From an uncultured Pseudomonadota bacterium (lineage in GTDB: Bacteria > Pseudomonadota > Gammaproteobacteria > Burkholderiales > Thiobacillaceae), in contig CAISDD010000163.1 of the NCBI GenBank assembly GCA_903883985.1, positions 1 to 6,476 of the forward strand: a DNA stretch of 6,476 bases, written 5' to 3'. Below, in pieces: positions 6,078 to 6,476 of this stretch (position 1 is its first letter; every line of letters begins with the position of its first letter). The translations under genes were made by a program, and so were the position numbers. A model generated the notes under the pieces. The model had not been told where the DNA came from, did not search any database, and saw only the letters and a program-made list of their open reading frames with translations.

Positions 6078-6413
6078 GGCGTGGTCATAGAACCTGGCAT
6101 GTGTGCATACTCTTTGCGCGGGAACCGGGAGGTCTCGGATTTGACCAGACACCACAAGGTGCTGGCCCGCATCGTGAAGGCGAGGAGCCGTAGCCGATGA
6201 TGCACGAACCCGAGAAGTCAGACTCGGCCATACGAGCGAAGAAGCCTGCGAACAAAGCCGCCTCGGCGGCAGCGGAGTGGGTGGAGCAAAGGGCCGGGAC
6301 CAAGGGAAACACGGGGCATCCGCGCACGAACCGGACTCAGTGCCGAAACGACGTGACACAGGGGCTGGACCGTGTACGGCTCGCTGCCAGGCAGCGGAAG
6401 AGGGAGAGGTACA
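6078..6413 (+). mobile_element. Group II intron fragment, truncated at both ends
   Basis: Transposase similarity ends at about 6065-6077. The sequence then passes into what looks like the region just upstream of a group II intron ORF, followed by the start of its reverse transcriptase (6197 on). Only about 120 bases precede the ORF, whereas a complete intron has several hundred bases of RNA domains I-III there, so the 5' part of the ribozyme is missing. Similarity is lost again near 6413. The fragment cannot self-splice or move. The left junction is approximate because I cannot align the ribozyme part base by base. Confidence 0.55.
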
Positions 6414-6427
6414 CTCAATCCTCTTAA
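6197..6427 (+). pseudogene. Group II intron reverse transcriptase/maturase, N-terminal fragment
   Basis: The complete protein binds the intron RNA as a maturase and copies it as a reverse transcriptase. Only the first 76 codons are here. The frame starts MMHEPEKSDSAIRAKKPANK and includes AASAAAEWVEQRAGTKGN, RTQCRNDVTQGLDRVRLAAR and QRKRERYT. The E-K-S-D, K-P-A-N-K-A, W/P-V-E-x-R-A-G and V-x-Q-x-L-D-R-V-R-x-A-A-R-x-R-K-x-E-R segments are characteristic of the N-terminal leader of a large proteobacterial group II RT family. Two ATGs (6197, 6200) lie behind GAGGAG at 6182-6187. Family similarity stops after ERYT (about 6413) and the frame ends at TAA 6425-6427. The RT fingers-palm (YADD), X and endonuclease domains are absent. 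Confidence 0.75.
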
Positions 6428-6476
6428 CTTAACCAGACGACACTTTCAAGTGGTTGATTTGTAGGCATGTTTTCGA

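Noticed and set aside
5661..6359. 232-residue minus-strand open frame at the right
   Set aside because: It is antisense to both the IS1634 transposase remnant and the group II RT leader, which are well supported on the plus strand.

Overview
The window is GC-rich proteobacterial chromosomal DNA. The codon use, the large SWIM/SNF2 helicase and the mix of insertion sequences suggest a betaproteobacterium, but no gene here fixes the taxon, so this is an inference. No rRNA, tRNA or CRISPR array is visible.

Layout: (a) 1-780 is non-coding and decayed. It holds a dispersed hairpin repeat (about 100-160) and the remnant of an IS3-family insertion sequence on the minus strand (about 190-641), whose orfA has an amber codon and a frameshift. 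(b) 781-4143, minus strand, is the one large intact gene: a 1120-residue SNF2-family ATPase with an N-terminal SWIM zinc finger and all helicase motifs. (c) 4144-4322 is the region between divergent genes. (d) 4323-4933, plus strand, is a two-gene toxin-antitoxin cassette, with a PIN-domain ribonuclease toxin first and a ribbon-helix-helix antitoxin second, overlapping by ATGA. The antitoxin seems to have lost its C-terminal tail by a frameshift, because a plausible tail is still readable in another frame just after the stop. (e) 4963-5570 has no convincing gene. It holds a pair of strong hairpins of the dispersed-repeat kind (5316-5376), possible transposase debris, and a more AT-rich stretch. 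(f) 5571 to about 6065 is a heavily decayed IS1634-family transposase that can be followed through three frames. (g) About 6078-6413 is a fragment of a group II intron with the start of its reverse transcriptase/maturase, directly joined to the broken transposase. The last 60 bases are unrecognised.

The genes do not form an obvious pathway. The picture is one intact nucleic-acid ATPase and a small toxin-antitoxin cassette inside a graveyard of three unrelated mobile elements. I see no multi-gene defence system. The points most worth following are the frame-broken antitoxin beside an apparently intact toxin, and the transposase/group II intron chimera at the right end. Family assignments come from recognition of motifs, not from a database search.
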